Below, piece by piece: positions 1 through 6,102 of a stretch of DNA of 8,150 nucleotides. Position numbers and translations under genes: made by a program. Location of the stretch: positions 1 to 8,150 of the forward strand of contig CAAFXD010000090.1 of assembly GCA_900766945.1 (NCBI GenBank). Direction: 5' to 3'. The stretch's first letter is position 1. Each line of letters opens with the position of its first letter. The notes beneath the pieces were generated by a model that did not search any database, was not told the DNA's origin, and worked only from the letters and a program-made list of their open reading frames with translations. This stretch comes from Clostridia bacterium. Its GTDB lineage: Bacteria; Bacillota; Clostridia; Oscillospirales; Acutalibacteraceae.

Positions 1-1
1 C

Positions 2-220
2 TACGGTTATCATGTCATTATCAACCACGGGAACGGAATAACCACGCTGTATGCGCATATGTTGCGCGGCTCTTTGAAGGTCTCGGCGGGGCAAAAAGTT
101 TCCGCGGGACAGGCAATCGGCAATATCGGCTCTACGGGCAATGTGACAGGGCCGCATTTGCACTTCGAGGTGCGCGTGAACGGCAACCGTGTGAATCCTT
201 TGCCGTATCTCGGCAGATAA
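2..220 (+). CDS. M23 family metallopeptidase, C-terminal part (5' end outside window)
   Basis: This is the last 72 codons of a zinc peptidase of the M23/LytM (lysostaphin-like) family, which cuts peptide cross-links in peptidoglycan outside the membrane. The reading frame is open from the window edge to TAA at 218-220. Seen in the sequence: a TLYAHM segment carrying one of the family's active-site histidines, a GQxIGxIGSTGNVTGPHLHFEV stretch in which HLH is the classic HxH zinc/catalytic motif, and the usual short tail ending NPLPYLGR. The first zinc ligands (HxxxD) must lie upstream and cannot be checked, so a degenerate EnvC/NlpD-type activator is not excluded. N-terminal domains such as a signal peptide, coiled coil, LysM or SH3 are also outside the window. 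The family call is secure; the substrate and role (sporulation, division or general remodelling) are unknown. The gene is followed by its own terminator, so it ends its transcription unit. Confidence 0.93.
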   Translation, partial: YGYHVIINHGNGITTLYAHMLRGSLKVSAGQKVSAGQAIGNIGSTGNVTGPHLHFEVRVNGNRVNPLPYLGR

Positions 221-239
221 TTTTGCAAAATTCAAAACG

Positions 240-276
240 AAATCACCGTACGGCTTTGGCTGTACGGTGATTTTTG
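240..276 (+). terminator. Rho-independent terminator of the M23 peptidase gene
   Basis: AATCACCGTAC at 241-251 pairs perfectly with GTACGGTGATT at 262-272 around a 10-base loop, and is followed by TTTTT (271-275). It starts 20 bases after the peptidase stop codon. A-rich sequence on the left side (235-243) could also allow function for transcription arriving from the right. Confidence 0.9.
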
Positions 277-290
277 CGTTACGCATGCCG

Positions 291-334
291 AAAAAAGACG
301 AAGCCCCCGTGCCGTTTGACACGAGGACTTTGTC
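291..334 (-). terminator. Rho-independent terminator of the small minus-strand gene
   Basis: Read on the minus strand, GACAAAGTCCTCGTG (334-320) folds onto CACGGGGGCTTCGTC (311-297) with two G-U wobbles and one A-C mismatch, around an 8-base loop, followed by six T (296-291). The stem is better paired in the minus-strand RNA than in the plus-strand RNA, which fits termination of the leftward transcript carrying the 42-residue ORF. It faces the terminator of the M23 gene. Confidence 0.62.
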
Positions 335-383
335 TTGCTATGAGTTGTGTATAAAAAAGAGAGGGGGAAAACATATATGTAAA

Positions 384-397
384 CCCGCTTTCGCGGG
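384..397 (-). other. Small GAAA-capped hairpin in the 3' UTR of the small gene
   Basis: On the minus strand this reads CCCGC-GAAA-GCGGG, a 5-bp GC stem closed by a GNRA tetraloop, about 30 bases after the stop of the 42-residue ORF. The following sequence (TTTACATATATG) is only weakly T-rich, so it is more likely a stabilising 3' UTR hairpin than the main terminator. Confidence 0.45.
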
Positions 398-425
398 AGC
401 TTGTCGGGGAAGTTTGCCGTCCCGC

Positions 426-554
426 TTATACGCTTGCGGTCAGCGCAGTCAGCTGGATGGCTTTCCAAATCGAGCTCCAAGAGAATTTCTGATTTGCCAA
501 ATCGTCAATCAGTTTCCGCTCATAGGCTTCTTTGCTTTCGTAATATCCTACCAT
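426..554 (-). CDS. Small hypothetical protein, 42 residues
   Basis: A 42-residue ORF beginning MVGYYESKEAYERK and ending QLTALTASV; I do not recognise a family. The start is ATG at 554-552, chosen because a strong ribosome binding site (GGAAAGGAG, then TGAAAAAT) sits directly before it; in-frame upstream starts extend into the promoter and are rejected. Stop TAA is at 428-426. The first 25 residues are charged and probably helical (ESKEAYERKLIDDLANQ). The C-terminal part (SWSSIWKAIQLTALTASV) is more hydrophobic and amphipathic, with two Trp, but too short for a convincing membrane span, and there is no signal peptide. It is a complete single-gene unit: promoter at 586-614, palindromic operator at 597-616, terminator at 291-334, giving a transcript near 290 bases. 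The strong expression signals argue that it is real; the function is unknown. It could be a small regulatory or stress-induced protein, or a marker ORF on a regulatory RNA. Confidence 0.68.
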   Translation of the reverse strand: MVGYYESKEAYERKLIDDLANQKFSWSSIWKAIQLTALTASV

Positions 555-585
555 ATTTTTCACTCCTTTCCTTTGATTTGTCTGT

Positions 586-614
586 ATCATACACCTACTT
601 GACAAATTTGTCAA
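586..614 (-). promoter_or_regulatory. Sigma-A-type promoter of the 42-residue gene
   Basis: On the minus strand, -35 TTGACA (614-609) and -10 TATGAT (591-586) are separated by exactly 17 bases. Transcription would start near 579, giving a leader of about 25 bases with the GGAAAGGAG ribosome binding site. The -35 box lies wholly inside the palindrome at 597-616. Confidence 0.85.
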
Positions 615-616
615 GT
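597..616. promoter_or_regulatory. 20-bp perfect palindrome, likely repressor operator
   Basis: ACTTGACAAATTTGTCAAGT is a perfect 20-base palindrome centred between 606 and 607. It covers the -35 box of the leftward small-gene promoter. The symmetric form also presents TTGACA on the plus strand (599-604), but no matching plus-strand -10 follows. The position suggests that a dimeric repressor binding here would block RNA polymerase. The binding family is not recognisable from the sequence. Confidence 0.62.
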
Positions 617-731
617 GTTTTTGCACAAAAAATTAAAAATATTTTTGTTAAATATAACTATCGAATTTTAAAGCAAAACGAGTTCCTGTTTTGTTAAGTG
701 ACGCAGCATCAAGGAATAAAGCGGCAAATCA

Positions 732-757
732 AACAAAACAAGTGAATTAAAATTCAC
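732..757 (-). terminator. Weak terminator of the 763-1827 gene
   Basis: On the minus strand GTGAAT (757-752) pairs with ATTCAC (747-742), followed by TTGTTTTGTTTG (741-730). It begins 5 bases after the TAA stop of the minus-strand gene. The stem is AT-rich and short, so efficiency may be modest. Confidence 0.5.
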
Positions 758-762
758 CAAAA

Positions 763-1827
763 TTATTTTTTTGTTTCGGTAAAATGACGAAAATCAAAGA
801 AGTCCGACAAAATCACCGCTTTTGTCTGCGTGAGTGCATCACAGTCCGTATGGGCTTCACCGAACCGCAAAAGGGTATTGCGCGCTTCTGCGGCCTCATA
901 CAGTGAAAATACCGCGCACTCCAAGGCGTCCGACGCGGCGGTTTGCCGTTTTTGCAGTGTCGGCAGGACGGCGCGCGCCGCCTCTCGCCGCAGAAAACGG
1001 CTTGCCCCCAAAACACCGTAAGTACGAAACGGGAAAGGATGCAAATCATTTTCCGTAAAAAAGGCGATGCCGCATTCCGGCACAGCCAAATGGACAGGCG
1101 TGTCGGTCAAAAGTGCTGTGTAAACTTGCACATCCAAGCCGATTTCCGTGCAGGCGGTGCAAAGCCCTTGCAGAAATATCGGGGAAACGCCGCCGTATAT
1201 GTCGCGCAGTACGCCTGTGCGTATACCCGCTTTTTGAAACGGCCCGTAAACCGTGTGTATGCCCCAAGCGGTTACGCCGCTGAGTTTGCGGCGGAAAAGG
1301 ACCTTGCCGCACGCTTTTTTACCGGTCGGTGCCGCGGTGTGGAGGATTTCCAGAACCGCGCGCAAAATGCGTGCACGGTTTGCCTCGGCGCCGAGTGTTT
1401 CTTCGTTTTCGCGGTACGCGCGTGCGGCGGTGCGCAAAAGCAGGTCTGCGCGTGCCTCGGCCTGTGCGGCAGTTGCAAGCAAAACACCGTGTTCTTCCCC
1501 TGCCGCGGACGGTACGCGGACATACGCGGGCGCCGTGTAGCGCTTGGCGCACGGATATTTTGCGCACAGGGTGGAAAAATAATCAGCATCGACAGCAAAA
1601 CGGTGTTGGCTCGGCAAATAAATTGCCGCCGTTTTTGCGGCGTTGTGCGCGCAAAGCACGCGCGTATGCGGTAGGTTGTAGGCGACGGCGCCTTTCAAAA
1701 GTGCCGAAAACAGCCTTTGCTTTGCCCATTCGTTTTCGCCCTGCAAAAGAAACATATCTGCGGTGTCTGCCGTTGGGAATGCGGCAAAAAAAGCGGAAAA
1801 ATCACCTGCACAGAAAAAAGTATCCAA
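763..1827 (-). CDS. Hypothetical protein resembling PRK06851-like ATPases, P-loop degenerate
   Basis: A 354-residue, alanine-rich protein. The layout suggests two similar lobes, as in the PRK06851-type ATPase-like proteins of Clostridia. In lobe 1, MFLLQGENEWAKQR (residues 25-38) sits where a strand-P-loop would be, then VLCAHN and AAIYLPSQHRFAVDA (67-81), echoing the family's 'cys/his ... pDxlDgviiPel..aivDg' segment. In lobe 2, LSGVTAWGIHTVYG (182-195), RDIYGGVSPIFLQGL (209-222), GLDVQVYTALL (230-240) and HLAVPECGIAFFTEND (246-261) follow the same order. Neither lobe has a Walker A GxxxxGK[ST]; GENEWAKQ replaces it, so ATP binding is doubtful. Family membership is from remembered pattern, not a search. 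Start: I prefer TTG at 1827-1825, because GGGGGTGA (1840-1833) is a well-spaced ribosome binding site for it; a TTG at 1842 lies upstream of that site. The gene diverges from fba. The long plus-strand frame over it (943-1674) is a GC-driven shadow. Confidence 0.8.
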   Translation of the reverse strand: MDTFFCAGDFSAFFAAFPTADTADMFLLQGENEWAKQRLFSALLKGAVAYNLPHTRVLCAHNAAKTAAIYLPSQHRFAVDADYFSTLCAKYPCAKRYTAPAYVRVPSAAGEEHGVLLATAAQAEARADLLLRTAARAYRENEETLGAEANRARILRAVLEILHTAAPTGKKACGKVLFRRKLSGVTAWGIHTVYGPFQKAGIRTGVLRDIYGGVSPIFLQGLCTACTEIGLDVQVYTALLTDTPVHLAVPECGIAFFTENDLHPFPFRTYGVLGASRFLRREAARAVLPTLQKRQTAASDALECAVFSLYEAAEARNTLLRFGEAHTDCDALTQTKAVILSDFFDFRHFTETKK

Positions 1828-1845
1828 ATCTTTCACCCCCAAAAC

Positions 1846-1851
1846 AGTATA
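1846..1851 (-). promoter_or_regulatory. Possible -10 box for the 763-1827 gene
   Basis: TATACT on the minus strand (1851-1846) would start transcription near 1839, just before the GGGGGTGA ribosome binding site and upstream of the TTG at 1827. The position 17 bases further upstream (TAACGC) is a poor -35 match, so the call is tentative. Confidence 0.35.
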
Positions 1852-1878
1852 TTTCGGCTTTTTGCGGGGCGTTACGGT

Positions 1879-1907
1879 TTGACAATCTTTTCACGATGCT
1901 GTATAAT
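1879..1907 (+). promoter_or_regulatory. Sigma-A promoter of fba
   Basis: TTGACA (1879-1884) and TATAAT (1902-1907) are both exact consensus boxes with a 17-base spacer. The start point near 1914 gives a leader of about 54 bases ending in AAGGAGTG. This should be a strong, housekeeping-level promoter, as expected for a glycolytic gene. Confidence 0.93.
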
Positions 1908-1967
1908 AAATCCAAACGCGGATTTTTTCGCGCAGTAGTTTTCGTATCAAATTAAGGAGTGAACAAT

Positions 1968-2903
1968 ATGCCTTTAGTAACCACAACCGAAATGTTCAAA
2001 AAAGCCTATGAGGGCGGCTATGCCATCGGCGCTTTCAATGTGAACAACATGGAAATCATTCAGGGGATTACCCGCGCGGCGAAAAAACTCAATGCGCCCG
2101 TAATTCTGCAATGCTCCGCAGGCGCCAGAAAGTATGCTTCGCATGACTATCTTGTTGCCATGGTCAAAGCGGCAGCGGAAGAAACCGGTCTGCCGATTGC
2201 GTTGCATTTGGACCACGGTCCGGACTTTGAAACCTGCAAATCCTGCATTGACGGCGGCTTTACCTCCGTTATGATTGACGGCAGCCACCTGCCGTATGAG
2301 GAGAATGTGGCGTTGACGAAAAAGGTCGTTGACTATGCGCACGCACACGGCGTTGTTGTCGAGGGCGAACTCGGTCAGCTTGCCGGTATTGAAGACGATG
2401 TCAATGTCAGCGCAGAGGACGCAAGCTTCACCAAACCCGAACAGGTTTACGATTTCGTGACCAGAACCGGCGTGGATTCGTTGGCGATTGCCATCGGCAC
2501 CAGCCACGGCGCATACAAATTCAAACCCGGCCAGAAACCCCAGCTTCGCTTTGACATTCTCAAAGAAGTGGAAGAAAAACTGCCCGGCTTCCCGATTGTG
2601 CTTCACGGCGCAAGCTCCGTCAACCAGGACGATGTGAAAACCATCAACCAATACGGCGGCCAAATGCCCGACGCCATCGGTATCCCCGAGGATATGCTTC
2701 GCGAAGCGGCATCCATGGCGGTTTGCAAAATCAATGTTGACTCCGACATCCGCATTGCCATGACCGCGGCTATCCGCAAGCACTTTGTGGAAAATCCGAC
2801 CCACTTTGACCCCAGACAGTATTTGACCCCCGCAAGAGACGCGATTGAAGGCGTGGTTTCCCACAAAATCGAGACCGTCCTCGGCTGTGCAGGCAAAGCA
2901 TAA
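1968..2903 (+). CDS. fba: Class II fructose-bisphosphate aldolase
   Basis: A zinc-dependent cytosolic enzyme of glycolysis and gluconeogenesis that reversibly cleaves fructose-1,6-bisphosphate to dihydroxyacetone phosphate and glyceraldehyde-3-phosphate. The 311-residue length is normal for the short class II type. Visible motifs: GAFNVNNME near residue 21; HLDHG at 80-84 (catalytic Asp82 and zinc His83); VEGELG at 131-136; GTSHG at 177-181 (zinc His180); VLHGASS at 211-217 (zinc His213); NVDSD at 256-260, the phosphate/DHAP-binding segment usually written NVDTD. The insert GGQMPDAIGIPEDMLREA before NVDSD is a form I associate with anaerobe aldolases. Start: ATG 1968-1970 is 8 bases after AAGGAGTG; the GTG at 1959 lies within that ribosome binding site and is rejected. 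It is a single-gene unit with its own promoter and terminator. A tagatose-bisphosphate aldolase (GatY/KbaY) is the main alternative, less likely with no galactitol genes nearby. Confidence 0.95.
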   Translation: MPLVTTTEMFKKAYEGGYAIGAFNVNNMEIIQGITRAAKKLNAPVILQCSAGARKYASHDYLVAMVKAAAEETGLPIALHLDHGPDFETCKSCIDGGFTSVMIDGSHLPYEENVALTKKVVDYAHAHGVVVEGELGQLAGIEDDVNVSAEDASFTKPEQVYDFVTRTGVDSLAIAIGTSHGAYKFKPGQKPQLRFDILKEVEEKLPGFPIVLHGASSVNQDDVKTINQYGGQMPDAIGIPEDMLREAASMAVCKINVDSDIRIAMTAAIRKHFVENPTHFDPRQYLTPARDAIEGVVSHKIETVLGCAGKA

Positions 2904-2916
2904 TTTTCAATGGATA

Positions 2917-2955
2917 AAAACGGCGTACCGTATAGACGGTGCGCCGTTTCTTTTT
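2917..2955 (+). terminator. Rho-independent terminator of fba
   Basis: AAACGGCGTACCGT (2918-2931) pairs with ACGGTGCGCCGTTT (2936-2949), a 14-bp stem with one U-G wobble and an ATAG loop, followed by CTTTTT. It starts 14 bases after the fba stop. Confidence 0.93.
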
Positions 2956-3076
2956 GCATTTTTCGGCAAAACACACTATAAAAAATCAACAAAATTGTTA
3001 ATTTTTTCTGTATAAAAATCGACAAAAACCCCGATAAAATTTCTATGAAAAAGGACTTTTATTTTGGCGCAGACGG

Positions 3077-3085
3077 TGGTATAAT
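3077..3085 (+). promoter_or_regulatory. Extended -10 promoter of murA
   Basis: TGGTATAAT gives an exact TATAAT (3080-3085) preceded by the TGn extension. The spot 17 bases upstream reads TTTTAT, a weak -35, which fits an extended -10 promoter. Transcription would start near 3092, leaving a leader of about 90 bases before murA. Confidence 0.7.
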
Positions 3086-3101
3086 AATAGCGTATTATTC
3101 C

Positions 3102-3125
3102 GCGTGTTTTCACGCATCTTTTTTT
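3102..3125 (+). promoter_or_regulatory. Hairpin with T-tract in the murA leader, possible attenuator
   Basis: GCGTG (3102-3106) and CACGC (3111-3115) form a 5-bp stem with a TTTT loop, then ATC and seven T (3119-3125). It lies between the murA promoter and start, only about 10 bases into the transcript. The short stem means it may only cause pausing; no alternative antiterminator fold is obvious. Confidence 0.4.
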
Positions 3126-3181
3126 GACTTTTTCTTTTTTTGTGAACATAGAATTGATTTGGATTAGGGAGTGAGCCGTCT

Positions 3182-4477
3182 TTGGATAAATTCGTGATTA
3201 CCGGCGGTCAGCGCCTGACCGGCGAAGTTACGGTCAGCGGCGCAAAAAATGCGGTTGTTGCCATTCTCCCCGCAACGATTTTGGCGGAGGATGTTTGTCG
3301 AATTGAAAACATACCGAACATCAGCGATGTTTCGGCGATGATAAAAATTTTGAAAAATATGGGCGCGGAGATTAAATATATCAACAAAACCACGCTCGAA
3401 ATTGATACACGGCATATCCGTTCCTATGTTGTGGAGCACGAGCTGACCAAGCAGTTGCGCGCTTCGTATTATTTAATCGGCGCGCTCATCGGGCGTTTCC
3501 ACCGTGCCGAGGTCGCCATGCCCGGCGGCTGTTATTTGGGGCTTCGCCCGATTGACCAGCACATTAAGGGCTTTGAGGCGTTGGGCGCAGAGGTCGCCAT
3601 GGAAGAAAATGCGATGGTGCATTGCAAGGCCGACCGTTTGCTCGGCAATTCCGTGTATCTCGATGTTGTTTCCGTCGGGGCGACCATCAATGTAATGCTT
3701 GCCGCCGTAAAAGCGCGCGGGCTTACCGTGATTGAAAATGCGGCAAAAGAGCCGCACATCGTCGATTTGGCGAACTTCTTAAATACCATGGGTGCCGATG
3801 TGCGCGGCGCAGGTACGGATGTCATTAAAATCCGCGGTGTAGAAAGCCTGCACGGCTGTGAATATTCCATTATTCCCGACCAAATCGAGGCGGGCACCTA
3901 TATGGTCGCCGCCGCGGCAACACGCGGGGATGTATTGGTAAAGAATGTGATTCCGAAGCACTTGGAGTCCATTACCGCAAAACTCATTGAAGCGGGCGCG
4001 ACAGTCATTGAAGATGACGAGGCGGTGCGCGTGATTATGAACAAGCGCCCCGGGCACTGCAACATCAAAACGATGCCGCACCCGGGCTTCCCGACCGATA
4101 TGCAGCCGCAGTTTTCCACCTTGCTTTGCCTTTCGGAGGGCACGAGTTTCGTTTCCGAAAGCGTGTGGGATAACCGCTTCCGCTATGCCGAGCAGCTGCA
4201 AAGAATGGGCGCGAATATCCATGTGAACGGCAAAACCGCCGTGATTGAGGGCGTTGAAGCCTTAAAAGGTGCGCCGGTACGCGCGGACGATTTGCGCGCA
4301 GGCGCGGCAATGCTTATCGCGGCGATGGCGGCAAACGGCGTGACGGAGCTGGAAGAAATCCAACACATTGAACGCGGCTACGAAAATGTCGTGGACAAGT
4401 TCCGCTCCTTGGGTGCAAAAATCGAGCGCCGCAGTTTCCCCGACGATGACGCACATATGCAAATGAATGCGGGGTAA
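3182..4477 (+). CDS. murA: UDP-N-acetylglucosamine 1-carboxyvinyltransferase
   Basis: The cytosolic enzyme that transfers enolpyruvate from phosphoenolpyruvate to UDP-GlcNAc, the first committed step of peptidoglycan precursor synthesis and the fosfomycin target. Its 431 residues fit the MurA range (about 415-435) and the EPSP-synthase fold of two inverted domains. Seen: SGAKNA at 19-24 with the catalytic Lys22; LRAS at 92-95; PGGCYLG at 114-120 with Cys117, the loop cysteine that fosfomycin alkylates; GFPTDMQPQF at 302-311 with the catalytic Asp306; HIERGY at 395-400 with Arg398. The active site is therefore complete, and fosfomycin sensitivity is predicted from the Cys. Start is TTG 3182-3184, with AGGGAGTGA ending 7 bases upstream; the protein begins MDKFVITGG as expected for the family. 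Firmicutes often carry two paralogues (MurA and MurZ/MurAB); which one this is cannot be told from the window. The C-terminus is slightly extended (to DDDAHMQMNAG). Confidence 0.95.
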   Translation: MDKFVITGGQRLTGEVTVSGAKNAVVAILPATILAEDVCRIENIPNISDVSAMIKILKNMGAEIKYINKTTLEIDTRHIRSYVVEHELTKQLRASYYLIGALIGRFHRAEVAMPGGCYLGLRPIDQHIKGFEALGAEVAMEENAMVHCKADRLLGNSVYLDVVSVGATINVMLAAVKARGLTVIENAAKEPHIVDLANFLNTMGADVRGAGTDVIKIRGVESLHGCEYSIIPDQIEAGTYMVAAAATRGDVLVKNVIPKHLESITAKLIEAGATVIEDDEAVRVIMNKRPGHCNIKTMPHPGFPTDMQPQFSTLLCLSEGTSFVSESVWDNRFRYAEQLQRMGANIHVNGKTAVIEGVEALKGAPVRADDLRAGAAMLIAAMAANGVTELEEIQHIERGYENVVDKFRSLGAKIERRSFPDDDAHMQMNAG

Positions 4478-4497
4478 GTTTTTTAAATCAAACGCAG

Positions 4498-4527
4498 ACA
4501 GGCAGGTGAAAATACCTGCCTGTTTTT
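4498..4527 (+). terminator. Terminator hairpin between murA and the lipoprotein gene
   Basis: ACAGGCAGGT (4498-4507) pairs perfectly with ACCTGCCTGT (4514-4523) around GAAAAT, followed by TTTTT (4523-4527). It starts 20 bases after the murA stop and ends 3 bases before the ribosome binding site of the next gene. No promoter is visible between it and that gene. Confidence 0.88.
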
Positions 4528-4545
4528 CACAGGGAGGGAACAAAT

Positions 4546-5334
4546 TTGCATAAGACAAAGCATATAACGGCGCTCTTAACCGCTTGCTGTTTGCTGTTTG
4601 TCGGTGTGTTTGCCGCTTGCAAACAGGAAGAACCCGCTCTTGTCGCTCAGACACAGGAAAGTGCGGCGACTGTTTCAGAAACGGAAAGTGAATCGGTTAC
4701 CACGGAAACAACCGTATCAGAAATGCTTGTGACGGAAAGCGAAACAACCGAAAAGTCAACACCCAAAGCCACCGCACAGAGGGAAACAATCACCCGCAAA
4801 AAGCCGAGTGCAACAACCACAACAACACCTGCAACAACGCTGCCACCGTTGTCCGCAGTGCCACAGGCGTTGTTTGGCGGTTGGATATATTATGAAAAAA
4901 TCCCTCCGCAACTGTTGTTTAACGGTGGCTTTTTGGAGGGGCTGGATTTTCATATGGACTGGGAAATCGCGGTAATTTGTCTGTATTATGAGGACGGCAA
5001 CTATTCAGAAATTGTGTATTCTTGTAATGGCGAAGCGTATGTGGAGGAACTGACAAATGCCCGTGTGCGGCAAGCGGAACGGGAAAACGGTGCGCCGTTG
5101 ACCGAAGCGCAAAAGGCACAGTTGGCACAGGAAACAGAGAAAATGCTTTGGGATATGGAAGACGCCGAGGAACAAAAGGGAACCTTTACCGCGAACGATA
5201 CTACGATTTTTTACACGGTGCGCGGGCAAAGGTATACGGAAACCTATAAACTGTCGGGCGAGGAAATGACCGTGACCGCATCAAGCCTTTCAAATTTCGG
5301 CTTGCCGCGGACAATGTATCGCTATAATAAGTAA
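4546..5334 (+). CDS. Putative lipoprotein with Thr/Ser-rich linker and lipocalin-like C-terminal domain
   Basis: A 262-residue protein predicted to be anchored on the outer face of the membrane. Residues 1-24 form a lipoprotein signal peptide (MHKTKH, then a hydrophobic stretch, VFAAC), with Cys25 as the probable lipidated residue; the -3 position is Phe, an acceptable but not ideal lipobox. Residues 35-105 are low complexity, rich in Thr, Ser and Glu and then Thr and Pro (KKPSATTTTTPATTLPP), a wall-spanning linker. Residues 108-262 form the folded part: LFGGWIYYE, then beta-rich segments, a helical charged stretch (170-210), and GTFTANDTTIFYTVRGQRYTE followed by YKLSGEEMTV. This last pattern is typical of small lipocalin-like beta-barrel domains in Clostridia lipoproteins. 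No catalytic motif is seen and the ligand is unknown. Start is TTG 4546-4548, 7 bases after AGGGAGGG. It is downstream of murA but behind a terminator, so expression may depend on readthrough or a promoter inside murA. Confidence 0.85.
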   Translation: MHKTKHITALLTACCLLFVGVFAACKQEEPALVAQTQESAATVSETESESVTTETTVSEMLVTESETTEKSTPKATAQRETITRKKPSATTTTTPATTLPPLSAVPQALFGGWIYYEKIPPQLLFNGGFLEGLDFHMDWEIAVICLYYEDGNYSEIVYSCNGEAYVEELTNARVRQAERENGAPLTEAQKAQLAQETEKMLWDMEDAEEQKGTFTANDTTIFYTVRGQRYTETYKLSGEEMTVTASSLSNFGLPRTMYRYNK

Positions 5335-5337
5335 ACG

Positions 5338-5374
5338 AAAAAGCACCGAAACAATCGGTTTCGGTGCTTTTTTT
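5338..5374. terminator. Bidirectional terminator between the lipoprotein gene and lexA
   Basis: AAAAAGCACCGAAAC (5338-5352) pairs with GTTTCGGTGCTTTTT (5358-5372) around a 5-base loop. The T-run on the right serves the rightward lipoprotein transcript and the A-run on the left serves leftward lexA, whose stop is at 5391. A single hairpin ends both convergent genes. Confidence 0.93.
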
Positions 5375-5390
5375 ACAGGCTTCGTTTCGC

Positions 5391-5981
5391 TTAATAATAC
5401 CGCATCAAGGCGACGACTTTGCCGAGCACGATGACTTCTTTGGACAAAATCGGCTCGTATGCGTCATTTTCGGGCTGTAAGCGGAAATGGTCTTTCTCTT
5501 TATAAAACCGCTTGACGGTGGCTTCGTCCTCAAGCATTGCAACCACAATTTCGCCGTTTTCGGCAACCGGTGTTTTCTCGACAATGACAATATCACCGTT
5601 TAAAATGCCGGCGTTTATCATACTGTCGCCGCGCACATGGAGCGCGAACAACGGTTTGTCTTTGGAAACGCGCCCGTTGTACGGCAGATAGCTTTCAATC
5701 TGCTCGACCGCCAAAATCGGTACACCGGCAGTTACCGTGCCCAAAAGCGGCACGCTTGTGACGCTGTCCGACTCGCCGAGCACCCGAATGGAGCGTTTGA
5801 GCATCGGGTCGCGCTCAATAAAGCCGGCTTCTTCGAGCGCGTCCAAATTCGCCTGCACGGAGGAGGTGGATTTTAACCCTACTGCCGCGCCGATTTCCCG
5901 CACCGAGGGCGGAATACCGCTTTGACTGCGTTCCAAAAGAAATTCATAAATCTTTTTTTGCGTTTTGTTGATGCTGTTCAT
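5391..5981 (-). CDS. lexA: LexA, SOS response transcriptional repressor
   Basis: A 196-residue dimeric repressor of DNA-damage genes that cleaves itself when RecA filaments form. The N-terminal winged helix-turn-helix occupies about residues 1-66 (PSVREIGAAVGLKSTSSVQANL, with GFIERDP before the wing). The cleavage site is Ala85-Gly86 in GTVTAGVPI. The S24-type peptidase domain shows Ser120 in RGDSM and Lys157 in EATVKRFY, the Ser-Lys catalytic pair, so self-cleavage should be intact. Length matches the family (about 200). Start is ATG 5981-5979 after GGAGGG with a 6-base gap; the 26-residue upstream extension (MLVCLLPNG...) has no LexA similarity, contains this ribosome binding site and is rejected. 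Two SOS-box-like sites overlap its promoter (6079-6113), indicating autorepression. It converges on the lipoprotein gene. Other SOS genes are not nearby. Confidence 0.96.
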   Translation of the reverse strand: MNSINKTQKKIYEFLLERSQSGIPPSVREIGAAVGLKSTSSVQANLDALEEAGFIERDPMLKRSIRVLGESDSVTSVPLLGTVTAGVPILAVEQIESYLPYNGRVSKDKPLFALHVRGDSMINAGILNGDIVIVEKTPVAENGEIVVAMLEDEATVKRFYKEKDHFRLQPENDAYEPILSKEVIVLGKVVALMRYY

Positions 5982-6073
5982 AAAAAGCCCTCCGAAAAGC
6001 AGAATGGAATGTTTTTTCGGCGGTGCGTGTGCGCCGTTCGGCAAAAGACACACCAACACACCTTGTTTTTCTT

Positions 6074-6102
6074 ATCATAGCACAAATGTTCTGAAATTGC
6101 AA
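6074..6102 (-). promoter_or_regulatory. Promoter of lexA
   Basis: On the minus strand, -35 TTGCAA (6102-6097) and -10 TATGAT (6079-6074) are separated by 17 bases. Transcription would begin near 6067, giving a leader of about 85 bases. The upstream SOS box overlaps the -35 box and the downstream one fills the spacer. Confidence 0.7.
6079..6092. promoter_or_regulatory. Second, weaker SOS-box-like site
   Basis: On the plus strand the 14 bases AGCACAAATGTTCT match CGAACRNRYGTTYG at 11 positions, including the ACRNRYGTTY core. It is centred 21 bp (two helical turns) from the stronger box and lies between the -35 and -10 boxes of lexA. Confidence 0.5.

Noticed and set aside
267..602. Plus-strand ORF of 111 residues
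   Set aside because: No ribosome binding site, and it runs through the terminator, small gene and operator of the minus-strand unit; the protein has no recognisable pattern.
943..1674. Plus-strand ORF of 243 residues
   Set aside because: It lies opposite the 763-1827 gene, is rich in Arg/Cys/Gly with no recognisable motif, and has no ribosome binding site. The minus-strand frame has a coherent domain pattern, start signal and terminator.
1974..2864. Minus-strand ORF of 296 residues
   Set aside because: It is the antisense shadow of fba, whose catalytic motifs, promoter and terminator are all present on the plus strand.
5982..6059. N-terminal extension of lexA by 26 residues
   Set aside because: The extension contains the GGAGGG ribosome binding site for the internal ATG at 5981 and shows no LexA similarity.
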